A DNA stretch of 64,000 nucleotides from Sphingobacteriales bacterium. Its GTDB lineage: Bacteria; Bacteroidota; Bacteroidia; Chitinophagales; Chitinophagaceae. The DNA lies in NCBI GenBank assembly GCA_016235125.1, contig JACRLZ010000004.1, positions 496,001-560,000 on the forward strand, in the 5' to 3' direction. Of the stretch, positions 1-9,200 are shown in pieces. Under the pieces are notes generated by a model. The model saw only the letters and a program-made list of their open reading frames with translations. It ran no database searches and was not told the origin of the DNA. The translations under genes and the position numbers were made by a program. Numbering within the stretch: position 1 is the stretch's first letter; each line of letters opens with the position of its first letter.

Positions 1-2
1 AT

Positions 3-464
3 CTTTTATTGGGTATTAATATTTCAAGGAAGTCTTTTGGCGCTTCCCTGGCTTACCAGCAGCCGCTGAATAGTGTCAATAAAAATAAATTTTTACAATC
101 TGCATATCCTTTGGTGCCGGCAGTTGCATACTATCCATCCAGCAATGCCTTTTCCCGTAAAGCTGATATAGTGGCACAGCTTTCTTATAGCTTCAAAACA
201 GGAAAGCATTTTTCCATGAGACCGGGTTTATTGGGAATCTACCATGCCGGTAATGACAGCTATCTTGATGAGAACAATATCAAAAAAACTATCATAAATT
301 CAAAAGGCCTTACCTTGAATACAACTGTTTTTTTTCAATATGAAACTGGAGAAAGAAGCGGCTTGGTATTGTCCGCTGGCACACCTGTCATTTCCAGAAG
401 CCAACGGCCTGATGGGCTTACCAGAAAAGTAGTGACAGCCTTTGAATATTATTTTCGTTTTTGA
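3..464 (+). CDS. C-terminal part of an outer-membrane beta-barrel protein (5' end outside window)
   Basis: The frame is open from the first base of the window, so the gene starts upstream and only about 153 residues are visible. The visible part alternates polar and aromatic residues in short strands and ends in FEYYFRF. A terminal aromatic residue on the last strand is typical of outer-membrane barrels recognised by the BAM machinery. No catalytic motif is visible. The exact family cannot be named from this fragment. It ends shortly before a convergent gene remnant. Confidence 0.55.
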   Translation, partial: LLLGINISRKSFGASLAYQQPLNSVNKNKFLQSAYPLVPAVAYYPSSNAFSRKADIVAQLSYSFKTGKHFSMRPGLLGIYHAGNDSYLDENNIKKTIINSKGLTLNTTVFFQYETGERSGLVLSAGTPVISRSQRPDGLTRKVVTAFEYYFRF

Positions 465-486
465 TAGCAAAAGTTTCAATTCATGC

Positions 487-600
487 CTACCCCCTTCCAT
501 CAAATATATTAGTGATCCCTCCCAGCAAACCACCGCCTTCTTTCTTACGATGCCATATACCAAACTCCAGATATTCATCCGGCATGGAGCCTATAACAAA
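487..600 (-). pseudogene. Decayed C-terminal fragment of a TIGR00266/AIM24-like protein
   Basis: Read on the minus strand, this stretch encodes a 32-codon tail (MPDEYLEFGIWHRKKEGGG, then a Gly-rich end finishing in FDGRG). It closely matches the last residues of the intact TIGR00266 protein at 3881-4684 (EYGTWHRKEEGS, ending LLDGRG). The frame stays open a little further upstream, to about 642, but similarity fades there and an in-frame stop follows. It looks like the surviving end of a second paralogue. A genuine very short gene is unlikely. Confidence 0.6.
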
Positions 601-948
601 ATGATAAATTGCTGAAGATTTTTAGCCCCCCACATTTTGTGGCTTACGTCCCCGCCTGCCAAAAGAAGACCTCCGGCTGCGGCACATGGGGGTTGGCATG
701 GCTTCTTTTCTTTTCGCCGCTGTTGCGTCTTGCGTGGCGACTGAGCAGCGCAGGCAAGAGACAAACAGCACGAACTGCAGGAAACTCTTATCTTAGTCTG
801 TATAGCTATGGCCCCGATCATTACCGAATACCCGCAGTTTTTTTACAATCCCCGGCAATTATTAAATTAATTTTATGACCTTTACAACAGGCCTGGTTAG
901 TTGCTTTTAGTTATTAGCCCTACTTTTAAAAATCTAAAACCAATTGCC
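601..948. other. Non-coding stretch with a GC-rich patch
   Basis: No convincing gene lies between the TIGR00266 remnant and the M16 peptidase start. Roughly 640-780 is visibly richer in G and C than its surroundings and holds overlapping open frames on both strands rich in Pro, Cys, Ala and Lys. These look spurious. The last 100 bases are AT-rich and should hold the promoter of the peptidase gene, but no clear -33/-7 pair is visible. Confidence 0.4.
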
Positions 949-3804
949 ATGACCTTTTTCAAAAAATTCATGTTATGCCTGGTTGTTACAGGCATTTTTT
1001 ATTTTCCGTCTTCAGGCCAGTATAAACCGGCTGACCCGCTGCCGCTGGACCCCGATGTAAAAGTGGGAAAACTTTCAAACGGCCTTACCTATTATATCCG
1101 CAAAAATGTAAAGCCGGAAAAGAAAGTGGAATTGCGCCTTGCTGTTAATGCCGGGTCAGTACTTGAGAATGACAACCAGCAGGGGCTGGCGCATTTTATG
1201 GAGCACATGGGTTTTAACGGCTCTACCCATTTCCCCAAAAATGAACTGGTGGATTACCTGCAGAAATCCGGTGTAAAATTTGGCGCCGACCTGAACGCCT
1301 ACACCAGCTTTGATGAAACGGTTTATATACTGCCTATACCCACAGATGATTCAGTGGTAGTGGAAAAAGGCTTTACGGTTTTGGAGGACTGGGCTTTTAA
1401 TAACCTGTTTGACAAAAAAGAGATTGAAAAAGAAAGAGGCGTAGTGCTGGAGGAGTCAAGGCTGCGCAAAGGCTCTTTTGAAAGAATGAGCCAGAAATAT
1501 TTTCCGGTATTATTCAATGGTTCTAAATATGGCAACCGCCTGCCAATAGGGAAAGAGAATATCTTAAAGACCTTCAAGCCGGAAACATTAAAAAGTTTTT
1601 ATAAAAACTGGTACCGGCCCAACCTGATGGCGGTAATTGTAGTAGGAGATATGGACCCTGCAGAAGCAGAGAAAAAAATTATTGCTCATTTTTCCAAATT
1701 TAAAAACCCGGCTGCTGCCCCTGCCCGTCCTTCCATCATCCCCATCAAGGCCAGAACAAAGCCGGAAGCCATGGTGCTGACAGACGATGAGCAAACCAAT
1801 ACATTTGTACAGATTTACAATTTTGTAAAGCCTGCGGAAAAAATGAAAACATGGGGCGACTACCGGAAAAATATTCTTGAAGGCCTTGTCAGCAACCTTA
1901 TCAACCAGCGGCTTTCTGAACTTACACAAAAAGAAGATCCCCCTTTTCTTTTTGCCAATACCGGTTACACCCCTTTTTTACGGGGATATAGTTCCTTTAA
2001 TTCCTTTGCCGTATTGAGCAAAGGCACCCTCACAGATGCTGTTGATGCCCTGATTGAAGAGACCAGCCGTGCAAGACAGTTTGGTTTTTTGCAAAGCGAA
2101 CTGGACCGGGCTAAAGCCAGCATGCTCAATAATGCCGATAAGGCTGTAAAAGAAAAAGACAAATCAGAATCAGGGATGATCGTATCGCAGTATGTAAGTA
2201 ATTTTTTAAACGGAACCCCTGTTCCCGGCGTGCAGCACCGGTATAATTTTCTGAAAGAAATTTTACCCGCCATCACTCTCGAAGAAATAAATGAGATAGC
2301 CAAAAAAATGCCTTCTACCGGCAATGCATTTACACTGGTGCAGGCTCCATCGGGTATGAAAGACCAGCTTCCGGACAATACTGCTCTTTTGAAAGCAGTT
2401 GTTGCGGCTACCAATAAACCGGTAGAAGCGTATAAGGAAAAAGCCGTGGCAGCTGCCTTGCTCGATAAAGACCCTGTGGCCGGAAAAGTAACTGCTGAAT
2501 CAACCAATGAAAAATTAGGATCAACAGATTATACACTCAGCAATGGCATCACTATCCGCATAAAACCTACCACGCTGAAGAACGATGAAATTCAAATGGA
2601 CGCCTGGCGCTGGGGAGGTTACCACAAATACCCGGTAGCAGATAAAGAAAATGCCACCAATGCTGCCATCATTGTGCAGCAAATGGGTGTGAAGGATTTG
2701 TCGCCGACAGACCTGCGAAAATTCATGGCTGGAAAAACATTTTTTGTATCGCCATACATGAATGCAGATGAAGAAGGCATCGAAGGTACCAGCAGCGTAA
2801 AAGATTTTGAGAATTTCCTGCAATTGGTCCATTTATATTTTACACAGCCGGGAAAAGATGAAAGCCTGTTTAAATCTTTTATCAATAATTCAAAGGCATC
2901 CTTGCTCTTTTTGGGTAAAGACCCGCAGGCTTCTTACCAGGATACCCTGCAAAAAATCGTTTATAAAAACAATCCATGGAACAGTGGAATTCCCAAAGCA
3001 TCCGATTATGACAAAATAAATCTTGACAGGGTGATAGAAATTTATCGTGGGGTGTTCAGTAATGCTTATGGCATGCATTTTACTTTTGTCGGCAATATTG
3101 ACCCGCAGCAGACCAGGCCCCTGCTTGAAAAATACATCGGTTCATTGCCCGCATCCCCGAAAGAAAATACATATACCGATGTAGGTGTGCGGATGATACA
3201 GGGGCAAACGGAAATTGCGATCAAAAGAGGAAAGGAGCCAAAGGCAATGATCAACCTGCTGTTTGAAGGCGATATTGAATACAACCGTGACAACCGCCTG
3301 CAATTAGCCGCCCTGCTGGAAGTGCTGAATATTAAAATCATTGAAAAACTGAGAGAAGATATGAGCGGCATGTATGGCGGCGGCATGGGCGGCTCCGTAG
3401 TAATGCGGCCATGGGCACATTATGCAGTACGGGCTACTATTCCCTGCGGACCCGAGAATGTTGATAAACTTACTGCAGCATTACTTGATATTATCAAAAC
3501 AGCCCGTGAAAAAGGTATTGAGCAAAAAGATCTTGATAAAGTAAAAGAGACATGGAAGAAACAATATCACGTCAATCTGCAAAGCAATGATTACTGGCTT
3601 GGCAGTCTTTCCAACGCTTATATTAATAATGATAACCCGGAAGACATCTTTGACTATGAGCAAAAGATAAGCAGCATAACCGTGCAGGACCTGCAGAATG
3701 CAGCTAAGAAGTTTTTGACGCTGGACAATATGGTAAAGGCAGTAATGTATCCGGAAAACTCAGCTGTAAAAGAAGAAGTGAAAACGACGAAGAAGGGATT
3801 TTAA
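949..3804 (+). CDS. M16 family zinc metallopeptidase (pitrilysin-like), exported
   Basis: The 951-residue protein belongs to the insulinase/pitrilysin family. The inverted zinc motif HFMEH is at residues 82-86, with Glu85 as the expected catalytic base. Two M16 half-domains follow one another, each with an active-like N-lobe and a C-lobe, as in single-chain bacterial PqqL-type proteases. The N-terminus, about residues 1-24, is a signal peptide ending in SSGQ, so it should act in the periplasm. I chose ATG 949 over an upstream TTG at 901 because it places the signal peptide at the N-terminus. A strong hairpin follows the gene. Confidence 0.9.
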   Translation: MTFFKKFMLCLVVTGIFYFPSSGQYKPADPLPLDPDVKVGKLSNGLTYYIRKNVKPEKKVELRLAVNAGSVLENDNQQGLAHFMEHMGFNGSTHFPKNELVDYLQKSGVKFGADLNAYTSFDETVYILPIPTDDSVVVEKGFTVLEDWAFNNLFDKKEIEKERGVVLEESRLRKGSFERMSQKYFPVLFNGSKYGNRLPIGKENILKTFKPETLKSFYKNWYRPNLMAVIVVGDMDPAEAEKKIIAHFSKFKNPAAAPARPSIIPIKARTKPEAMVLTDDEQTNTFVQIYNFVKPAEKMKTWGDYRKNILEGLVSNLINQRLSELTQKEDPPFLFANTGYTPFLRGYSSFNSFAVLSKGTLTDAVDALIEETSRARQFGFLQSELDRAKASMLNNADKAVKEKDKSESGMIVSQYVSNFLNGTPVPGVQHRYNFLKEILPAITLEEINEIAKKMPSTGNAFTLVQAPSGMKDQLPDNTALLKAVVAATNKPVEAYKEKAVAAALLDKDPVAGKVTAESTNEKLGSTDYTLSNGITIRIKPTTLKNDEIQMDAWRWGGYHKYPVADKENATNAAIIVQQMGVKDLSPTDLRKFMAGKTFFVSPYMNADEEGIEGTSSVKDFENFLQLVHLYFTQPGKDESLFKSFINNSKASLLFLGKDPQASYQDTLQKIVYKNNPWNSGIPKASDYDKINLDRVIEIYRGVFSNAYGMHFTFVGNIDPQQTRPLLEKYIGSLPASPKENTYTDVGVRMIQGQTEIAIKRGKEPKAMINLLFEGDIEYNRDNRLQLAALLEVLNIKIIEKLREDMSGMYGGGMGGSVVMRPWAHYAVRATIPCGPENVDKLTAALLDIIKTAREKGIEQKDLDKVKETWKKQYHVNLQSNDYWLGSLSNAYINNDNPEDIFDYEQKISSITVQDLQNAAKKFLTLDNMVKAVMYPENSAVKEEVKTTKKGF

Positions 3805-3829
3805 TATTGATATGTTATTTGAAACCAGC

Positions 3830-3860
3830 AAAGCCCTGTGACGTTTATCACAGGGCTTTT
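3830..3860. terminator. Bidirectional intrinsic terminator
   Basis: A perfect 12-bp stem (AAAGCCCTGTGA / TCACAGGGCTTT) with a 6-base loop lies between two convergent genes. It has a T run on one side and an A run on the other, so it can end transcripts of both the M16 peptidase and the TIGR00266 gene. Confidence 0.85.
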
Positions 3861-3880
3861 AAACTTTTATATGCCTGTTG

Positions 3881-4684
3881 TCATCCTCTTCCATCAAGCA
3901 AATTCCCTAATCCGCCCAGTACACTTCCTTCTTCTTTGCGGTGCCATGTGCCGTATTCAACTATTCTTCCTGCAAGGCGGCTGATGGGTAATGACTGTAT
4001 CCACACTTTGCCCGGGCCCTGCAGTTTGGCAAAGAACAATCCTTCGCCGCCAAACATGAAGTTCTTGATACCTTTTACAAACTCAATATCAAAAGCAATG
4101 TTGGGTGTGTAACCCACAACGCAGCCGGTATCGATCTTCAAAATTTCGCCGGTCTTTAGTTCCTTTTCTACAATAAACCCGCCTGCATGCAGAAAGGCCA
4201 TTCCATCGCCTTCGATCTTTTCCATGATGAAACCTTCACCCCCGAAAATACCCACGCCTAATTTTCTCTGGAAGTGAATGCCTACACTCACTCCTTTGGC
4301 TGCACAGAGAAATGCATCTTTCTGCGCAATGATGGTGCCGCCGAGTTGCTGCAGGTCCATCGGAATGATCTTTCCGGTATAAGGCGCTGCAAAGCTTACT
4401 TTCTTTTTTCCCTGTCCTGCATTGGTGAAGGCGGTCATAAACAGGCTTTCACCCGTCAGCACTCTTTTGCCGGCACTCATCAGCTTGCCAAAGAATCCGG
4501 TGGGTTGCTGTGCCGAGCCATCACCGAAAATCGTTTGCATCTGTATGCCGTCTTCCATCATCATCATGGCGCCGCTTTCAGCAATGGCTGTTTCCTGCGG
4601 GTCGAGTTCTATTTCCACAAACTGCAGCTCCTCACCATAGATCTTATAATCTATTTCATGATTTTTTCTTGTCGTTGTTTCCAT
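3881..4684 (-). CDS. TIGR00266 / AIM24 family protein
   Basis: A 267-residue protein of the TIGR00266 family, a beta-rich fold related to the yeast mitochondrial protein AIM24. Its biochemical role is not established. Typical features are IDYKIYGEELQFVEIELDP near the start, glycine-rich strands such as FGGEGFIMEKIEGDG, and the conserved tail with WHRKEEGS. No signal peptide is seen. I chose the internal ATG at 4684 because the residues before it are not family-like. A decayed copy of the C-terminus lies at 487-600 on the other side of the M16 gene. Confidence 0.85.
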   Translation of the reverse strand: METTTRKNHEIDYKIYGEELQFVEIELDPQETAIAESGAMMMMEDGIQMQTIFGDGSAQQPTGFFGKLMSAGKRVLTGESLFMTAFTNAGQGKKKVSFAAPYTGKIIPMDLQQLGGTIIAQKDAFLCAAKGVSVGIHFQRKLGVGIFGGEGFIMEKIEGDGMAFLHAGGFIVEKELKTGEILKIDTGCVVGYTPNIAFDIEFVKGIKNFMFGGEGLFFAKLQGPGKVWIQSLPISRLAGRIVEYGTWHRKEEGSVLGGLGNLLDGRG

Positions 4685-4869
4685 AATTATTGTTTTCCGC
4701 AAAGGTATGAAGGGGCACAGTTCCCGGGGGAAACATTTCGGCAAACCGTCCTTTTTATCCGTTAATTTATTGCTATACCGGGTACTGCCGGATTGCGGTT
4801 TTTATTTTCCGCAGGTTTTCTTCTTAAATTAGTATCTCCAATTTCATTACCATCACCCAATTATTACCT

Positions 4870-6186
4870 ATGCGCCGTTCATTCCCTTATTCCTTAATGC
4901 TGATCGCATTTTTCTGCCTGCAACAATCCTCATCAGCACAAATTCTTTACAAAGTGAATTTTCATGATAAAAACAATGCTCCTTATGAAGGGTTACTGGT
5001 GTATTTCAATGAGAGCCGGAGTTATATGCGTATCAGTTATTATTCTACCAATAACAAATACCAGGTAGTGGATGTGAAATACAAATCATCAACAGGCACA
5101 TTTAATGATGGCTCCACTTATTTTTTTATGTCGGGTTCCAATCCCCGCTTTATCACACAGGATTCTGCCGGGCAGAAATACAATCCCGATCATTTTATCT
5201 GGAGAAAAGGAAAATATGAGAAGGACTGGAAAAGCCCTTCCACCACCGATGACCCCAACCTGAAATATGAAAGCGAACTGCCGGTTGATTCTTTTTACCA
5301 GGTAAGTCCTTACACTGTATCTGAAACTTTTCTTCGCCGGTTTTTCTGGGACAATGAACCCGATTACTTCTCGTTGAGAAAACTCTGCGGGCTGGTTGAC
5401 ATAACGAATATAAACCCGGTGAATACTTCCGGCGCCAAACTGCATCTTATTGTAGTTGCCAATACATTGATCGGCGATATAGGGCCCAGTTGCAAAGCCG
5501 ACAGGGATAAACTGGATTATGAATTTCGCAGCGTTGCCGATGCACTGGGAGTGGGATATGAAAAATATATCGTGGATGAAGACAATTTCAATAAGACCGA
5601 TGTACAGAATACCTTGAATTCGCTGAGGCCGGGCAGAAATGATATGGTGGTATTTGTGTACCGGGGCCACGGTTTCCGATGGGACAACCAGACCGATGCT
5701 TACCCGATGATGGACCTGCGAAAATCCAACTACCTGCCGATTGATAAAACCACTTCTCTTGCTTTAAGTGAAGTGTATAATACGATAAAAAATAAAGGCG
5801 CCCGGCTGAACCTTGTGCTGGCCGATTGCTGCAACAATTATGTTGGCATCAACCAGAATACCACTGTAAGTTTTTTGAATTCGCAGGCAGATAACAAACC
5901 TGATATTAATAAACTGAAAAAATTATTTGTCTCCGCCCGTGGCAACCTGATATGTGCAGCAGCCAAGGCAGGCGAATATTCATGGGCTAATCCATTTGGT
6001 GGTTTTTTCACCCTTAGTTTTATACAGGCCATGAAGGAAAAGATCAGCTATTTTAACAACAGCACTTCTACATGGAATGATGTGATCACTTATTCCACCA
6101 AACTTGCCAAAGACAAATCATCACCCACACTTTGCAGCAATTGCACCATACAATCAGGTGTTTCGTATGTGAGTGTGACGTATTAA
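4870..6186 (+). CDS. Secreted caspase-like (clan CD, C14-type) protein
   Basis: A 438-residue protein with an N-terminal signal peptide ending near SSSAQ. A beta-rich N-terminal region of about 170 residues precedes a caspase fold. The fold is recognisable from KLHLIVVANT, the histidine motif YRGHG (His267) and the cysteine motif LADCC (Cys321 aligns with the nucleophile of DSC motifs in metacaspases). Both catalytic residues are present, so it may be an active cysteine peptidase in the periplasm or outside the cell. The substrate is unknown. It stands alone and converges on the RND efflux gene. Confidence 0.75.
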   Translation: MRRSFPYSLMLIAFFCLQQSSSAQILYKVNFHDKNNAPYEGLLVYFNESRSYMRISYYSTNNKYQVVDVKYKSSTGTFNDGSTYFFMSGSNPRFITQDSAGQKYNPDHFIWRKGKYEKDWKSPSTTDDPNLKYESELPVDSFYQVSPYTVSETFLRRFFWDNEPDYFSLRKLCGLVDITNINPVNTSGAKLHLIVVANTLIGDIGPSCKADRDKLDYEFRSVADALGVGYEKYIVDEDNFNKTDVQNTLNSLRPGRNDMVVFVYRGHGFRWDNQTDAYPMMDLRKSNYLPIDKTTSLALSEVYNTIKNKGARLNLVLADCCNNYVGINQNTTVSFLNSQADNKPDINKLKKLFVSARGNLICAAAKAGEYSWANPFGGFFTLSFIQAMKEKISYFNNSTSTWNDVITYSTKLAKDKSSPTLCSNCTIQSGVSYVSVTY

Positions 6187-6190
6187 AATA

Positions 6191-6219
6191 AAAGCATCCG
6201 CCGGGTGGCAGATGCCTTT
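6191..6219. terminator. Hairpin terminator between convergent genes
   Basis: GCATCCGCC and GGCAGATGC form a 9-bp stem with one mismatch and a GGGT loop. The stem is flanked by AAA on the left and CTTTA on the right. It lies just after the caspase-like gene and could also serve the convergent efflux operon. Confidence 0.6.
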
Positions 6220-6273
6220 ATTATTTCACCAAAACCACAACTATATAAAAATGGTTGCGCTAATATGACAGCG

Positions 6274-9200
6274 CTAAACCTGCTTTTGCTGCACCCGTTG
6301 CCTGCCGGTCCAAACTTTTTTTCCCTGAAGCCTTCTTACCAAATACATGATACCGGCAAATATGAAAAAGAATGGCCCCAGAAAACCCAGCAGGGCAATG
6401 AACCTGGTACCATAAAATCTTTCCATTGGCCGCTTTAGCCTCTCTGCTATCAGGTACATGCTGGGCACCATTACCAGGGTCAGGAAGAAGGAGAACATCA
6501 ACCCGAAAATGATCGTCCAGCTTAGTGGCCCCCAGAATACTACGCTATCTCCCCCAAAGAAAATATTTGGCTTCAGACTGGTGAACAAACCGGCAAAATC
6601 AATATTAAATCCTACTGCCAATGGCAGTAAACCGAGAATGGTTGCCACGGCAGTAAGTAAAACCGGAATGATCCTGATCTTACCCGCCTGTATGGCAGCT
6701 TCCCTTGTCCGCATCCCACGGCCACGCAGTTCATCAGTGAACTCAATGATAAGTATCCCATTCTTGATCACAATACCTGCCAACCCCACTACACCTACCA
6801 GCAGCATGATGGTGGCAATCGTCATTCCGGTAAGAGCATAACCCAGCAGCACGCCGATCACTGAAAAGAATATCTCTGTTATTACAATAAATGGTTTGCT
6901 CATGGAATTGAACTGCAACACCAGTATCAGGAAAATAAGTCCGACGGCGATCATAAAGGCTGTTCCCAGGAATGCCTGTGTTTCTTTTTCCTGTTCACTC
7001 TGGCCGCTGAGTTTAATGGTAACATCGGCGGGTATCTTCACTTTGTTTTTAAACTCATCGATCTTTGTCTGCAATTCTTTATTGATAGGTCCCACCATGG
7101 TTGGATCGAGTACATTACTCTGTAACTGGATGGTGCGTTTTACATTTTTTCTTTTTACACCCCCGGTGGTGCTGGTATAATCAACACTGGACACAGCGCT
7201 GAGCGGAATGGATTTCACCTGGAAGGTGTTCATATCCATAAAAGTGATACGCATATTCATCAGGTCGGTGATATTGTTGCGGATAAGATCATTGTAGCGC
7301 AATTGTATCTTGTATTCATCCTCGCCCTGTTTTATTTTACTAACTTCTTTTCCGAACACAGCCGTGCGGATCTCCATGCCCACCTGTCCTGTGCTCAGTC
7401 CTTCAAACATGGCTTTTTCCCTGTCCACATTGATGGTGATCTCAGGATTATTGAGGTCAACATCAGCCTGCAGGTTTTCAATGCCGTTCACTTTATTGGT
7501 GTCTAAAAAATTATAGAGTTGTGTAGCAATGGAAGAAATGTTTTCAAAATTATCTCCCCGCACTTCGATGTTTACTGGGGGGTCTGTGGGCGGGCCATTA
7601 TCTTCTTTCGCCACTTCCACACTGGCGCCGGGGATACCCTGTACGGCTTCCCGTATCTGGTCCATATAAGGTTGGGTTTTCTTGCCATGCCTTTCTTCAA
7701 AATCAACAAAGGAAACCTGTATCCTTCCCAGATTGGATTGCACACTACGGTTGTTATCTCTCGGATTATTGGCGCTGACAGCTACATTAGCAATTATGCT
7801 TTCAACAATACCCTCCTTATTATTTTCCGGAAATTCTTTTTCAAGCACTTTCGCTACTCTTTTTTCCAGCATCCTTGTTACACTGTCGGTATATTTTACA
7901 TCAGTACCAACGGGAAGTTTGAGATAAACATATACAAAATGCGGGTCGCCGCTGGGGAAGAAAGTGGATTTGGTTCTGCCCGTTTGTATGCTGAACATCA
8001 ATAAACCCAGCGATAAAATAAATATCCCGAATAAAGATACAAATGCCCAGGCCGGTCTTTTACCCACCAATATCCACCGGAGAAGTTTTTCATAGCGGTT
8101 CATCAGCCTGGGTAAGGCTCTCTGCTGAAAACGATGAATGACATCATTCAATACATAAGAATTGAAAATCATCAGCACAGCCATGAGCAAAGAAAAATTG
8201 GCAACACCGGGCATCCCCCCCAGGTGCATCAAAACTCCGGCAGCAATAAAAACAATAAACCATTTGCTTTTGAAAACAGCATTCTTTGGTTTTTCATATT
8301 GTTTGCCTTCCGGCTTCATAAAACTTACAGCAAATACCGGGTTGAAGATGAAAGCAACAATCAAAGAAGCTGCTAGGGTAAGGATTAAAATCGTTGGCAG
8401 ATAGATCATGAACTTACCAATGAGACCTTTCCAGAATAATAATGGAAAGAATGGCGCCAGTGTGGTAGCCGTTCCTGCCAGCACCGGTATAAACACTTCA
8501 CCGGCCGCCTCTTTGGCGCTTCGGATTATCGGCACTTTACCATTATTGTAAATACGGTGCGTATTTTCAATAACAACGATAGCATCGTCTACAATTATCC
8601 CAAGTCCGAATAACAATGCAAAAAGCACAATAAAGTTCAACGTAACACTTGTGCCGATAACAGCATCTGCTGCCGGCAGAAAAAGAAATGCTACGAACAC
8701 ACTCAGTGGCACACTCAGCGCCACAAAGAAGGCATTCGTCACTCCCATAAAAAACATCAGGATGATCAGCACCAATACAAAGCCAATGATTATGGTATTA
8801 ATTAATTCATTAAATGAAGTCTTGGTCTGTTTACTGGTGTCGCCGGTAAACTCTATCCTCAGGTCTTTGGGCAGTTCTTCGCTTTTTCTCATTTCTTCCA
8901 CGGCTGCCTTCACTTTATCAGCGCAGTTGATAAGATTTTCGCCTGCTCTCTTCACAATATTCAGCGTCACCACATTTTTTCCATCAAGCCGTGCATAACT
9001 GTCTTTTTCTTTGATGGTATCTTTCAGTTGCGCAATGTCACGCAGATAAACAGAAGCTCCCTGCGCACTGCTTCGAACAACAATATTCTGCAAGTCCTGC
9101 ACTCCTGAAAACTGACCTTTCACTTTCAGGGTACGTTTCATATTCCCTACTTCAATTAATCCGCCGGTAATGTCATTGTTTTCTCGGGCAATGGCATTTT

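Noticed and set aside
591..878. Two overlapping open frames on opposite strands (76 and 89 residues)
   Set aside because: Low-complexity Pro/Cys/Ala/Lys composition, no family resemblance, and both arise from the same GC-rich patch.
1965..2507. 180-residue minus-strand frame inside the M16 gene
   Set aside because: Mirror of the conserved peptidase frame; serine-rich composition typical of antisense translation.
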